DNA from: Camelimonas fluminis
GTDB taxonomy: Bacteria; Pseudomonadota; Alphaproteobacteria; Rhizobiales; Beijerinckiaceae
Direction: 5' to 3'
DNA: 64,000 nt
Assembly (NCBI RefSeq): GCF_014656355.1
Contig: NZ_BNCG01000016.1
Span: 28,306 to 92,305, forward strand
Shown here: piece by piece, positions 19,370 through 28,198 of the stretch
How the letters are laid out: each line of letters starts with the position of its first letter
How positions within the stretch are numbered: the first letter of the stretch is position 1
Program-made: the position numbers and the translations under genes
The notes under the pieces: generated by a model
Database searches by the model: none
What the model saw: the letters and a program-made list of their open reading frames with translations, nothing else
What the model was told of the DNA's origin: nothing

Positions 19370-19865
19370 GGCCAGCTCCGCCGGGCCGGTCCCAATGGGC
19401 TCCGATGAAAGGCTTCCGGCGAATGACTTCTGGCGCAGCCGGGCGCTGCAAAGCATTTTCGGCGAGAGATGCGCGACACCGGTCCGGGCTCTCAAACCGT
19501 GGATGCGTCTGCATTCTCGCGATCTGACATCAACGCATCGCGCCGCCACGCCGGGGCGCCGGACAGATATGGAGCGGGCGCTCCACGCCGCCTTATCCAT
19601 GCCGCATCCACCCCTCATTGAAGCGCGAAAGTCAATGAAAGCGTCAGCAACAGGTCTGTAGCTGCGCCGGCTGTCAGGCTCCTGTTTCGCCGCTGCATGA
19701 CCCAGCAGGCCATTTTCGAGAAAGGTGGAGCCCACTTTTTGTGAAGAAAATGTCTCAAATCAAAGCGACGGAGCATTTTGGGCGAACGGGTTTTCACCGA
19801 CAATGCTGCAGTTAAACAGCCGGTTACGCCCGTCCTGTACCTGTTGTGGCGAAACCCGTTTCCAG
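19370..19865. other. Gene-free stretch
   Basis: 496 bp between the YiiX-like gene and the EI24 membrane protein. I see no supported gene, tRNA or terminator. An open frame overlaps from the preceding gene but its codon pattern is that of an out-of-frame shadow. Confidence 0.5.
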
Positions 19866-20633
19866 ATGCGCGTAACGAGAGCGACCTCCTTGATCAGCAG
19901 CCTGCGACACACCGGCCCCGTGCAGATCTTCAACGCCGCCATCCAGGCGTTACGGCAGATCGTGTCGCCGCCGTTCCGGCGCATGTTGCTGCGCTCCGTC
20001 GGCCTGACCCTGCTGATCCTCGGTCTCGTCTGGTTTGGCCTCACCCGCCTGCTGAACCACTATCTCGCCTCACATAGCCTGAGCGCCTCGTGGCCAATCC
20101 TCGACACACTGGCGTTCTTTGTGGCGGGGGCCGGGTTGATGGTGGGGCTGGCGTTCCTGATCCCCCCGGTCTCGGCCCTGGTCTCCGGATATTATCTCGA
20201 TGACGCCGCCGAGCTCGTGGAGAAAACCGACTACCCCGAGGACCCACCCGGCAAGCCGCTTTCCGTCGGGCTGTCGCTCCTCTACGGCCTGCGCTTCGCC
20301 GGCCTGTCGCTGGTGATCAATCTGTTCGCCCTGCTGCTGTTCTTCATCCCGGGCGTCAACATGGCGGCGTTTTTCATCGCCAACGGATACCTGCTCGGGC
20401 GGGAGTATTTCGAGATGGCCGCGGCGCGTTTCCGCCCGATGGCCGAGGCGGAGGCGATGCGTCTGCGTAACCGCGCCACGGTGTTCGGCGCCGGCCTGGT
20501 GGCCGCGCTGCTGGTCGCCGTGCCGGTGCTGAATCTGCTGACCCCGCTGTTCGGCATCGCGCTGATGGTGCACGTTCACAAAAGTGTCCAGCGCGCCGAA
20601 CTGGCGGCGCCGCAGGGAACGGCGGCGCTGTAG
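19866..20633 (+). CDS. EI24/CysZ-like integral membrane protein
   Basis: About 255 aa with four to five hydrophobic segments: MLLRSVGLTLLILGLVWFGL, a long AFFVAGAGLMVGLAFLIPPV, LSLVINLFALLLFFIPGV and VAALLVAVPVLNLLTPLFGIAL. The P-x-V-S-x-L-x-S-x-Y pattern (PPVSALVSGYYLDDAAE) and the NGYLLGREYFEMAA block are characteristic of the EI24 family, which includes the sulfate transporter CysZ. Role in this organism is uncertain. The start is uncertain: ATG 19866 has a poor ribosome site, and a TTG at 19890 is possible. Confidence 0.75.
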   Translation: MRVTRATSLISSLRHTGPVQIFNAAIQALRQIVSPPFRRMLLRSVGLTLLILGLVWFGLTRLLNHYLASHSLSASWPILDTLAFFVAGAGLMVGLAFLIPPVSALVSGYYLDDAAELVEKTDYPEDPPGKPLSVGLSLLYGLRFAGLSLVINLFALLLFFIPGVNMAAFFIANGYLLGREYFEMAAARFRPMAEAEAMRLRNRATVFGAGLVAALLVAVPVLNLLTPLFGIALMVHVHKSVQRAELAAPQGTAAL

Positions 20634-20892
20634 GGCGCCCGCCTGGTCATGCGGGCGAAAGCCGGGGCACTGGCGCAGCAGCGAATTTTTTGCGCCGGAC
20701 GCTCCGGACAATCCTGAGGCGTCGCGCCTGCCCGTTTTTCAGAATAGCTCTAACTTTATGTTCCGGCGCACTTTTCTGGCGCGTCCTGGTATCGGTCCTG
20801 CATGAAATGCGATAGAGGCGGCCAGAGGCTGTCCCCTCCCGGCGATGGCTGTCCTGCCCGCCGTCGCAACCCGCATGCCTTCCGGAACCACG
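20634..20892. other. Spacer between EI24 and DUF4405 genes
   Basis: 259 bp with no supported gene; an A/T-rich patch around 20735-20765 might contain the promoter of the next gene. Confidence 0.3.
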
Positions 20893-21426
20893 ATGTCCAC
20901 CGCCGCCAACAGCCTCTACAACCGCGTTCTCACCCGCTACGCCACGCCCCTGACTACTGGCCTGTTTCTCGTATCGGCCATTTCCGGCGTGGCGCTGTTC
21001 TTCCGCTGGACGCCGCGCACGTTCCACGCCATGCACGAATGGCTGAGCATGCTGCTGCTGGCGCCGTTCATCCTGCACATGGTCCGCAACTGGCGCCCGC
21101 TGGTGAACTATGCGAAGCGCAAGACCCTTTTCCTGCCGCTGGTCCTGTCGCTGGCAATCGCAATTCCTTTCGCCGTCTCTGGCCTCAGCGGTCCAGGCCG
21201 CGCCGGTAATCCGGCTTTTCGCGCCCTGCCGCTCATGACCCAGGCGCGCCTGGCTGATCTGGCGCCGCTGCTGAAAACCTCACCCGACAAGCTCCTGGCC
21301 ACCCTGCGCGAGCGCGGATACCAGGCCACCAGCATCGAGGAGAACCTGGAAACCATCGCCGGGACTGCCGGTAAAAAGGCGCCGCAGGTGCTTGTGGAGC
21401 TGATGCCGCGCCGGCAGGGTTCCTGA
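20893..21426 (+). CDS. DUF4405-type membrane protein
   Basis: 177-aa protein with three hydrophobic segments near the N-terminus: TPLTTGLFLVSAISGVALFF, the amphipathic HAMHEWLSMLLLAPFILHMVRNW and LPLVLSLAIAIPFAVSGL. The spacing of His residues in HEWLSMLLLAPFILHMVRNW resembles the DUF4405/cytochrome b-like family, where such histidines may bind haem; this is inference. The soluble C-terminus (ALPLMTQARLADLAPLLKTS...) resembles a small helical domain. Two upstream in-frame starts (20845, 20875) exist; 20893 fits the family start best. Confidence 0.7.
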   Translation: MSTAANSLYNRVLTRYATPLTTGLFLVSAISGVALFFRWTPRTFHAMHEWLSMLLLAPFILHMVRNWRPLVNYAKRKTLFLPLVLSLAIAIPFAVSGLSGPGRAGNPAFRALPLMTQARLADLAPLLKTSPDKLLATLRERGYQATSIEENLETIAGTAGKKAPQVLVELMPRRQGS

Positions 21427-21500
21427 CGCACGGGCCGCGAGGACCCCTTTTCCGCCGATGCGGAATTCCCCCGGGACTTGCTCCAGCAACAGCACACATA

Positions 21501-21532
21501 AAAACGCCGCCCTGAAGGGCGGCGTTTTTATT
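21501..21532. terminator. Bidirectional intrinsic terminator
   Basis: Perfect 12-bp stem (21501-21512 with 21517-21528, core ACGCCGCCC/GGGCGGCGT) with loop TGAA, A-run on the left and T-run on the right. It sits between two convergent genes and can serve both. Confidence 0.92.
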
Positions 21533-21554
21533 TATCCGTAGCAAACCAGCTGGC

Positions 21555-22589
21555 TCAGACCCCGGCCTCGTGGGCGCCGGAGCCGACCTGCGGCGGCGGC
21601 TCGAACTGGCCCTTCTCGCGGAACCGCCAGAGGTAGGTCGGGACAATGGCGTCGAAACCGCTGGCGATGACCCCGAGGTCAGCCAGTCCGCGCTTTTCAG
21701 CGACAGCGGCGTCCGACACCACATTGTCGTGGCGCAGCAACTCCACCTGGTCGCGGGTCAGACGCAGGCTGTCCGGCAGCAGGCCCAGCGACAGCGTGTG
21801 CAGGATTTCCAGCGCCAGTCCCTGCAGACGCGCCAGACCAAACGGCAGCCCGACGACGAGGCGGCGACGACGGATGGCGCCGAGGGTGAACTTCACCGCC
21901 TCACGGATCGTCAGGGTTTCCGGACCGCCCAGCTCATAGACGACGCCGGGTCGCGCCGCGCCCTGCACGGCCTTCACCACGGCCGCCGCCACGTCGCCGA
22001 CGAACACCGGCTGCATGCGGGTTTCAGCGCCAACCAGCGGCAGCACCGGCATGAACGTCGCCAGCTGGGCGAAACGGTTGAAAAACTGGTCTTCCGGCCC
22101 GAACATCACCGACGGTCGCAAGATGACCGCGCCGGGAAAAGCGTCGAGCACCGCGGCTTCGGCATTGGCCTTGGAGCGCGCATAGGCGGAGCCTGAGTCG
22201 GCGCTGACGCCGAGGGCCGAGATGTGGACAAGCTGTTCAACGCCGGCGGCGCGGGCGGCCTCCGCCACGGCGCGGGCCCCAAAGCCATGCACCGCGTCAA
22301 AACGCTGGCGGCCGCCCTGATGCATGACGCCGACAAGGTTGACCACGATATCGGCGCCGGCGATGGCGCGAACGATCGAAGGCCGGTTGCGCAGATTGGC
22401 CTGGACGGCGTGAATCTGTCCCACATTGCCGAGCGGCTGCAGATGGAAGGCCAGATCAGGCCGCCGCACGGCGACGCGAATGCGATATCCCTGCCGCGCC
22501 AGCGCGCGCACCACATGACGGCCAACGAAGCCGGAGCCGCCGAACACCGTGACAAGCGTGTCGGATGGCTGACGGATGCTGCTGGACAT
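21555..22589 (-). CDS. Complex I NDUFA9-like atypical SDR protein
   Basis: 344-aa NAD(P)-binding protein of the extended/atypical short-chain dehydrogenase family. The N-terminal VTVFGGSGFVGRHVVRAL is the Rossmann glycine motif, and SAYARSKANAE (Tyr-x3-Lys) and LRPSVMFGPEDQFFNRFA are typical of the NDUFA9 group, associated with respiratory complex I assembly or quinone synthesis in mitochondria and alphaproteobacteria. ATG 22589 is preceded by GGGAGAGG. It stands alone on the minus strand, convergent with the DUF4405 gene. The family name is firm; the role in this cell is inferred. Confidence 0.85.
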   Translation of the reverse strand: MSSSIRQPSDTLVTVFGGSGFVGRHVVRALARQGYRIRVAVRRPDLAFHLQPLGNVGQIHAVQANLRNRPSIVRAIAGADIVVNLVGVMHQGGRQRFDAVHGFGARAVAEAARAAGVEQLVHISALGVSADSGSAYARSKANAEAAVLDAFPGAVILRPSVMFGPEDQFFNRFAQLATFMPVLPLVGAETRMQPVFVGDVAAAVVKAVQGAARPGVVYELGGPETLTIREAVKFTLGAIRRRRLVVGLPFGLARLQGLALEILHTLSLGLLPDSLRLTRDQVELLRHDNVVSDAAVAEKRGLADLGVIASGFDAIVPTYLWRFREKGQFEPPPQVGSGAHEAGV

Positions 22590-23116
22590 GAACCTCTCCC
22601 GCCGAAACTGTACCCTGCAGCGCCAAAGTTGGAGCCATTACAGGAAACCTGTTCCTGCCCCCTTCGCCGCGCTGGCGCAAGTGCTTACTTGCTCCATACT
22701 TGCACGATCCCGCCCTCCAGCGGACAGGTCAGGCCACGCCGCAGCGCGACCCAAGGTCGCAAAGCCCGGTCCAGAGGCTCCAGCCGGCGGGGGGCCCTGA
22801 CCTGCGACGCGGCTCCAGCGGGAATGCCGCACGGCGTCTGATGAAAGATTTTGCCGGTTACAGCGCCTGTCGCCGTTCCGGATTGACGGTTTCCTGCTGT
22901 ATAGAGCAGGCGCGGCGCGGCGAACGCCCCGCCAGCCGCCGGAGGCCCGCCCGGCTTTTATCATGTCCGGCGCATGTTTCCTGACCAGCAGGGCAATGCC
23001 CCTGCAGCCAGGAAACATGCGCCTGCCCGACTGGTTTCGACCTGTTCTCTTCAGGAAAAGCAGCAGCCGCTTTTTCGTGAAGGCATTTTAACGGCGCAAA
23101 ACGGCGACAGACAGCC
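22590..23116. other. Region upstream of proB
   Basis: 527 bp with no supported gene. Its notable content is a large stem-loop at 22969-23023 (listed separately), 94 bases before the proB start. Confidence 0.5.
22969..23023. repeat. Large perfect inverted repeat upstream of proB
   Basis: Outer arms of 15 bp, GGCGCATGTTTCCTG (22969-22983) and its exact complement (23009-23023), enclose a second stem (GCAGGGCA with TGCCC-c-TGC, one bulge). The whole folds into one 55-nt hairpin. There is no T-run on either side, so it is not a standard terminator. It could be a leader structure of proB or a mobile palindromic element. Confidence 0.8.
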
Positions 23117-24262
23117 ATGACCGAGATTCCCGCCCTGGACCGCTTCCGTCGCATTGTCGTGAAGGTCGGTTCATCCCTGCTGGTCGACCGCGAACGCGGC
23201 GGCGTCCGCCAGCAATGGCTGTCGGCGCTTGCCGATGATCTCGCCGCATTGCATCAGGCCGGCAAGGACGTGCTGGTGGTATCGTCCGGCTCGATTTCGC
23301 TGGGCCGCGCCGTGCTGAAGCTGCCGCTCGGCCCGTTGCGGCTGGAGGAAAGCCAGGCCGCCGCGTCCGTTGGCCAGATCGCCCTCGCCCGCACCTGGTC
23401 TGAAGCGCTGGGGGCGCGCGGCCTCACTGCCGGCCAGGTGCTGGTGACCCTGTGGGACACCGAGGAGCGCCGCCGTTATCTCAACGCCCGGGCCACCGTC
23501 GGCAAACTTCTGGAATGGCGCGCCATCCCGGTCATCAACGAGAACGATACGGTGGCCACCAGCGAAATCCGCTATGGCGACAACGACCGGCTCGCGGCCC
23601 GCGTCGCCACCATGGCCGACGCTGACCTGCTGGTGCTGCTCTCCGACATCGACGGCCTCTACACCGCGCCCCCTGGTTCCGATCCGTCCGCGAAGCATAT
23701 TCCGGTGGTGCCGCGCATCACGGCGGAGATCGAGGCCATGGCCGGAGGCGCCGCCTCCCAGTTCTCCCGTGGCGGCATGCGCACCAAGATCGAGGCCGGC
23801 AAGATCGCCACGCACGGCGGCGCCCACATGATCATCGCCTCCGGCCTGGTGGAGCATCCGCTACGCCGCATCGCGGAAGGCGGCCCGGCCACCTGGTTCC
23901 TGTCGCGTTCAACTCCGGCCAGGGCGCGCAAGAAGTGGATCAGCGGCCTGCTGGAAACCAGCGGCGCGGTCACCATCGACGAGGGCGCGGTGGCGGCGCT
24001 GCGCCGGGGCAAGAGTCTCCTCCCCGCCGGCGTCACTATCGTGGACGGCGATTTCCTCCGTGGCGACGCGGTGCTGGTGAAGAACCCGGCTGGCGCGGTG
24101 GTCGCCCGCGGCCTCATCAGTTTCGACGCAGACGACGCCCGCGCCATTGCTGGCCACGGCAGCGGCGAAATCGCCGCCATTGTCGGCTATTCCGGCCGGG
24201 CCGAGATGATCCATCGCGACGTGCTGGTGCTGACCGCCGCCGCAAAGGACGATGCGACCTGA
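23117..24262 (+). CDS. proB: Glutamate 5-kinase
   Basis: First enzyme of proline synthesis, phosphorylating glutamate with ATP; 381 aa. The amino-acid-kinase domain shows [35 protein letters not shown] (as [12 protein letters not shown]), [11 protein letters not shown] and the [14 protein letters not shown] motif. The C-terminal ~90 residues ([21 protein letters not shown]...[18 protein letters not shown]) form the PUA domain present in full-length ProB. The ribosome site before ATG 23117 is weak. proA follows 146 bp downstream. Confidence 0.97.
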   Translation: MTEIPALDRFRRIVVKVGSSLLVDRERGGVRQQWLSALADDLAALHQAGKDVLVVSSGSISLGRAVLKLPLGPLRLEESQAAASVGQIALARTWSEALGARGLTAGQVLVTLWDTEERRRYLNARATVGKLLEWRAIPVINENDTVATSEIRYGDNDRLAARVATMADADLLVLLSDIDGLYTAPPGSDPSAKHIPVVPRITAEIEAMAGGAASQFSRGGMRTKIEAGKIATHGGAHMIIASGLVEHPLRRIAEGGPATWFLSRSTPARARKKWISGLLETSGAVTIDEGAVAALRRGKSLLPAGVTIVDGDFLRGDAVLVKNPAGAVVARGLISFDADDARAIAGHGSGEIAAIVGYSGRAEMIHRDVLVLTAAAKDDAT

Positions 24263-24308
24263 GGCGCCGTCGCCCCAGGCAGCGTCCGTGGTATTGACAG
24301 CCCCTTGT

Positions 24309-24330
24309 ATTGGCCGGCGCGACGGCCAAT
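24309..24330. repeat. Hairpin between proB and proA
   Basis: 8-bp arms ATTGGCCG/CGGCCAAT around a 6-nt loop, with no T-run. May stabilise the proB 3' end or attenuate readthrough. Confidence 0.5.
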
Positions 24331-24408
24331 AATGATGACCGTAATCAATCGTCGCCGCCAGACCCGGCGCGCCTACGTTTGTCCCGTGCAACACGCAAAG
24401 GCCCATCC

Positions 24409-25761
24409 ATGAGCACCGCAGCCCACCTCGCCCATACCGCCAGCGCAGCGCAGTCTGTCCGCGGTCCGGCGACTCCAGTTGCGACCTCCGCCGCGCCTGA
24501 CGTCGACGTGGCCACGCTGATGGCGGACATGGGGCTACGGGCGGTCGCCGCCCGCCGCAAGCTGGCGCTGGCCAGCGCCGAAACCCGCGCTGCGGCGCTG
24601 GTCGCCGCTGCGGCGGTCATCCGGCGCGCCAGCGCCGGTATCCTCGCCGCCAACGCCGAGGACATCGCGGAGGCGCGCGCCAATGGCCAGACCGAGGCCT
24701 ACATCGACCGGCTGGCGCTGGACGAGGCCCGCATCAACGCTATCGCCGACGGCGTCGCCGCCATCGCCGCCCTGCCCGATCCGGTCGGCAGGGTGCTGGC
24801 CACGTTCGAGCGGCCCAATGGCCTGGTGATCCAGCGCGTTTCGACCCCGCTCGGCGTCATCGGCATCATTTTCGAGAGCCGTCCCAACGTCACGGCCGAT
24901 GCTGCAGCGCTCAGCCTGAAGGCCGGCAACGCCGTCATCCTGCGTTCCGGCTCGGACAGCTTCCGTTCGGCCCGCGCCATCGCCCGCGCCATGTCTGAGG
25001 GGCTGGCCGCCGCCGGCGTGCCCGCCGACGCCGTGCAGCTCGTGCCCACCCGCGATCGCGCCGCCGTCGGCGAGATGCTGCGCGGCCTGAACGGCGCCGT
25101 CGACGTCATTGTGCCGCGCGGCGGCAAGAGTCTGGTCGAGCGCGTGCAGAACGAGGCCCGGGTGCCGGTGTTCGCCCATCTGGAAGGCCTGGTGCATGTC
25201 TATGTCGACGCCGAAGCCGATCCGGAAACCGCCCGCACGGTCGTGATGAACTCCAAGATGCGGCGCACCAGCATCTGCGGCGCCGCAGAAACGCTGCTGG
25301 TTGACCGCGCCGCCGCCGGCCGCCTGCTGGCTCCGCTGGTCTCCATGCTGCTCGACGCCGGTTGCGAGGTGCGCGGCGACGCGGAAGTTCGCGCCGCCGA
25401 CGCGCGCGTCACGGACGTGTCGGAGGCTGACTGGAGCACGGAATATCTGGAGGCGATCATCTCCGTGCGTCTGGTCGACGGTCTCAACGGCGCCCTGGAG
25501 CACATCAACGCCTACAGCTCCCAGCACACCGACTGCATCATCACCGAGAACGTCGACAAGGCGGAGCGCTTCCTCAATGAGGTCGATTCGGCCATCGTGC
25601 TGCACAATGCGTCAACCCAGTTCGCCGACGGCGGCGAATTTGGTTTCGGCGGCGAAATCGGCATCGCCACCGGGCGCATGCACGCGCGCGGGCCGGTAGG
25701 CGCCGAACAGCTCACCTCGTTCAAATACAAGGTGCGCGGCGCCGGCCAGACCCGGCCCTGA
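24409..25761 (+). CDS. proA: Glutamate-5-semialdehyde dehydrogenase (gamma-glutamyl phosphate reductase)
   Basis: Second enzyme of proline synthesis, reducing gamma-glutamyl phosphate with NADPH; 450 aa. The aldehyde-dehydrogenase fold is recognisable by [31 protein letters not shown], and the catalytic Cys290 lies in [13 protein letters not shown]. The C-terminal HTDCIITEN and [30 protein letters not shown] blocks are ProA-specific. ATG 24409 with AAAGG upstream is chosen; the frame is open to 24310 but the extension is not conserved. An N-terminal extension of about 40 residues is alanine-rich. Confidence 0.97.
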   Translation: MSTAAHLAHTASAAQSVRGPATPVATSAAPDVDVATLMADMGLRAVAARRKLALASAETRAAALVAAAAVIRRASAGILAANAEDIAEARANGQTEAYIDRLALDEARINAIADGVAAIAALPDPVGRVLATFERPNGLVIQRVSTPLGVIGIIFESRPNVTADAAALSLKAGNAVILRSGSDSFRSARAIARAMSEGLAAAGVPADAVQLVPTRDRAAVGEMLRGLNGAVDVIVPRGGKSLVERVQNEARVPVFAHLEGLVHVYVDAEADPETARTVVMNSKMRRTSICGAAETLLVDRAAAGRLLAPLVSMLLDAGCEVRGDAEVRAADARVTDVSEADWSTEYLEAIISVRLVDGLNGALEHINAYSSQHTDCIITENVDKAERFLNEVDSAIVLHNASTQFADGGEFGFGGEIGIATGRMHARGPVGAEQLTSFKYKVRGAGQTRP

Positions 25762-25856
25762 ATCGTTGAACAAACGGGCGCGCCGCGACTGCGGTCAGAC
25801 GGGCGCATCCGCCGCGCCTGTCCGCCCCAGGATTGCGACAGGACGGCGACGGAGGA

Positions 25857-26105
25857 TCAATGCGCCGGACGCGCCGTTTCCACCGGCGTTTCCGTCATCG
25901 GTCGCGCCGGCGCGGCCTCTCCGGTCAGCAGCGCCTGCATCTCCTCCGGCGTCTCCCGCGCCAGCAGCACGTCCGGATGGTGCGCCGCGCTGGTGGACAG
26001 ATAGATGGCCGATCCGCCATGAACCGTCCCGCGCACCATCAGCACGCATGATGCGTTCAGCAGGATGCGGGTATTGTCGACCGGATCTGTGACGTGGATG
26101 AACAT
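25857..26105 (-). CDS. Small conserved hypothetical protein (FlbD-like shape)
   Basis: 82 aa, with a perfect AAGGAGG 5 bases upstream of ATG 26105, which strongly supports it as a real gene although it lies inside a longer open frame. The sequence MFIHVTDPVDNTRILLNASCVLMV...GSAIYLST...VLLARETPEEMQALL has the layout (short beta strands, I-x-V-T start, asparagine-linked L-L-N, final helix) of the small FlbD-type family, but similarity is weak and I do not claim a flagellar role. It is convergent with proA and divergent from nadD. Function unknown. Confidence 0.7.
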   Translation of the reverse strand: MFIHVTDPVDNTRILLNASCVLMVRGTVHGGSAIYLSTSAAHHPDVLLARETPEEMQALLTGEAAPARPMTETPVETARPAH

Positions 26106-26171
26106 GACAACCTCCTTGCGTCGGTTACCTCCCTTCCAGTGTAACACAGGGACGCGCGATTTTGTTCGGGC

Positions 26172-26843
26172 GTGCGCCGCATGATTCCGCGCTGGCGCCT
26201 GCCGCCTCTCGCCCCCGGCGCGCGCATTGGGCTCTATGGCGGTTCGTTCAACCCACCCCACGCCGCCCATCGCCTCGTCGCCGACCAGGCGATGAAACGG
26301 TTGGGGCTTGATCGCGTCTGGTGGCTGGTGACGCCAGGCAACCCGCTGAAGAACGTTGACGGCTTGCCGCCCATCGCCGCGCGCATCGCCCAGGTGCGCG
26401 GCGTCGCCGGCCACGCCCGCCAAGACGTGACCGGCTTCGAGCAGGACATCGGCGCCAGGTTCAGCCACGATACGATCGTCTGGCTGCAACGGCGATTTCC
26501 CGGCGTGCGCTTCGTCTGGATCATGGGCGGCGACAGCATGGCGACGCTGCACCGCTGGCATCACTGGCGCGACATCATGCGCCGCATCCCGGTGGCGGTG
26601 ATCGACCGGCCGGGCCAGACCCTCGCCGCCACCGCCTCCGTCGCCGCCCGCACCTTCGCCGCGGCCCGCCTTCCGGAGGCCGAAGCCCGCCGGCTGGCCA
26701 CGGCGCCGACGCCGGCGTGGGTTCTGCTGCATGGCCCGCGCTCGCCGCTCTCCTCCACGGCGCTGCGCGCCAGCGCCGGGCAGGCGCATGCGGTGGAAAT
26801 CAGCCCGTCCCGAGACTGCGGAAAGCCCCTGCCGCTCCGTTGA
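26172..26843 (+). CDS. nadD: Nicotinate-nucleotide adenylyltransferase
   Basis: Adenylylates nicotinate mononucleotide to deamido-NAD in NAD synthesis; 223 aa. The nucleotidyltransferase motif GGSFNPPHAAH is at residues 23-33, and the C-terminal phosphate-binding SSTALRAS corresponds to the ISSTxIR motif. It starts either at GTG 26172 or ATG 26181; both have weak ribosome sites. It is followed by rsfS and rlmH, a conserved order in alphaproteobacteria (proA-nadD-rsfS-rlmH). Confidence 0.93.
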   Translation: MRRMIPRWRLPPLAPGARIGLYGGSFNPPHAAHRLVADQAMKRLGLDRVWWLVTPGNPLKNVDGLPPIAARIAQVRGVAGHARQDVTGFEQDIGARFSHDTIVWLQRRFPGVRFVWIMGGDSMATLHRWHHWRDIMRRIPVAVIDRPGQTLAATASVAARTFAAARLPEAEARRLATAPTPAWVLLHGPRSPLSSTALRASAGQAHAVEISPSRDCGKPLPLR

Positions 26844-26921
26844 ACCTGGATGACGTAACGGCTATGGTGGAGAAAGTTTTCAGACACCGTTTTTCACGCA
26901 AGGGACCAGGCGCGCTACCAT

Positions 26922-27320
26922 ATGCCCAATCGCATTCCGGACACCGAACCGCAGGCCGCAGACGTCGACGCGGACGTCGCCCTCGCCAATGTCCTCTCGG
27001 TCGCCTTGCACAGCCTTGACGAGATGAAGGCGGAAGACATCGTCCAGCTCGACCTGACGGGCAAGACGTCGTTGGCCGACGCCATGATCATCGCCTCCGG
27101 CCGCTCCAACCGTCACGTGGGCTCGATCGCCGAGAAGCTGATCGAGGACCTGAAGGCGGCGGGCGTCAAGGGCATCAAGGACGAGGGCTTCCCCTCCTGC
27201 GACTGGGTGCTGGTCGACGCCGGCGATCTCATCATCCACATCTTCCGCCCGGAAGTTCGCGTCTTCTACAATCTGGAGAAGATGTGGGGGGCCGCTCCGG
27301 CCGCCGGAACCGCCTCCTGA
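26922..27320 (+). CDS. rsfS: Ribosome silencing factor RsfS
   Basis: Iojap-family protein of 132 aa that binds ribosomal protein L14 and blocks subunit joining when nutrients run out. The conserved blocks KAEDIVQLDLTGKTSLADAMIIASGRSNRH, GIKDEGFPSCDWVLVDAGDLIIHIF and REFYNLEKMW-like RVFYNLEKMW are all present. It follows nadD by 78 bp on the same strand. The N-terminal 25 residues are acidic and variable. Confidence 0.95.
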   Translation: MPNRIPDTEPQAADVDADVALANVLSVALHSLDEMKAEDIVQLDLTGKTSLADAMIIASGRSNRHVGSIAEKLIEDLKAAGVKGIKDEGFPSCDWVLVDAGDLIIHIFRPEVRVFYNLEKMWGAAPAAGTAS

Positions 27321-27479
27321 CGCCATCCGCGGGCGTCGTCCCGGCGTCTGGCCGCGACAGGCTGACGTCCGGAGCCGGGCACCTGCGCGACGTCAGCATC
27401 CCTGGCGGCCGAAACCAGGCCTCCCGCCCGCTCCATATGTTCAGATGAGGATGGCGCCTCAGGCGATGGGACCACGTCC

Positions 27480-27959
27480 TTGAAAATCTCGCTGATCTGC
27501 ATCGGCCGCATGAAGGCCGGCCCGGAGCGGGAGCTGGCTGATCGTTATCACCAGCGCGCCGTCGCCCAGGGCCGGCCGCTCGGCGTCAGCGCGGTCAGCG
27601 TGATCGAGCTGCCGGAGAGCCGCGCCGCCGACGCCAGCCGGCGCAAGGCCGAGGAAGCGCAGGCGATTCTCGGCAAGACCCAGGGCGGCGTCATCGTCGC
27701 CTTTGACGAGCGCGGTCCGGCCCTCGACAGCGAGACGGTGGCGGCGCGCTTCGCCGCATGGCGCGACAGCGGCGCCGAACATGTGTGCTTCGTCATCGGC
27801 GGCGCCGACGGCCTCGACCCGTCGGTGCGCGACGCGGCCCGGCTGGCGCTCTCCTTCGGCGCCATGACCCTGCCGCACCAGCTGGTGCGGGTGCTGGCGC
27901 TGGAGCAGATTTACCGGATGATGACCATCATCGACGGTCACCCCTATCACCGCAGCTGA
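27480..27959 (+). CDS. rlmH: 23S rRNA (pseudouridine1915-N3)-methyltransferase RlmH
   Basis: SPOUT methyltransferase of 159 aa that methylates pseudouridine 1915 in helix 69 of the 70S ribosome. The SAM-binding knot shows FVIGGADGLDPSVRDAA (GGADG at 108-112), LSFGAMTLPHQLVRVLALEQIYR and the C-terminal HPYHRS. The start codon is TTG at 27480: the family begins exactly at MKISLICIGRMKAGPERE and no in-frame ATG lies nearby, with GGGA about 9 bases upstream. 159 bp after rsfS. Confidence 0.94.
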   Translation: MKISLICIGRMKAGPERELADRYHQRAVAQGRPLGVSAVSVIELPESRAADASRRKAEEAQAILGKTQGGVIVAFDERGPALDSETVAARFAAWRDSGAEHVCFVIGGADGLDPSVRDAARLALSFGAMTLPHQLVRVLALEQIYRMMTIIDGHPYHRS

Positions 27960-28198
27960 GCCCCCGGCGCATTTCGCCGCCGGGCGCCACCGCGTCGCCT
28001 TGTTTGCCATTGATTGTCGCCAGCAATCGCGACGACCAGCTGTCGCCGCGCCCTTGTCCGCGCCTGACTGGCGTCTCCGGCGGAACAAAACGGTTGATGA
28101 TGCAAAGGCTGCGTTTACCTCATTGCCATATCAGTCAATGTGAGGCGTTGCGCCGCTCGCCTGTCATTCACGCGGTCAGCATCTGAGCACATCTGGAC

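Noticed and set aside
24294..24299. Perfect TTGACA between proB and proA as a proA promoter
   Set aside because: At 16-18 bases downstream there is only GC-rich sequence (part of the hairpin) and no -10 hexamer.
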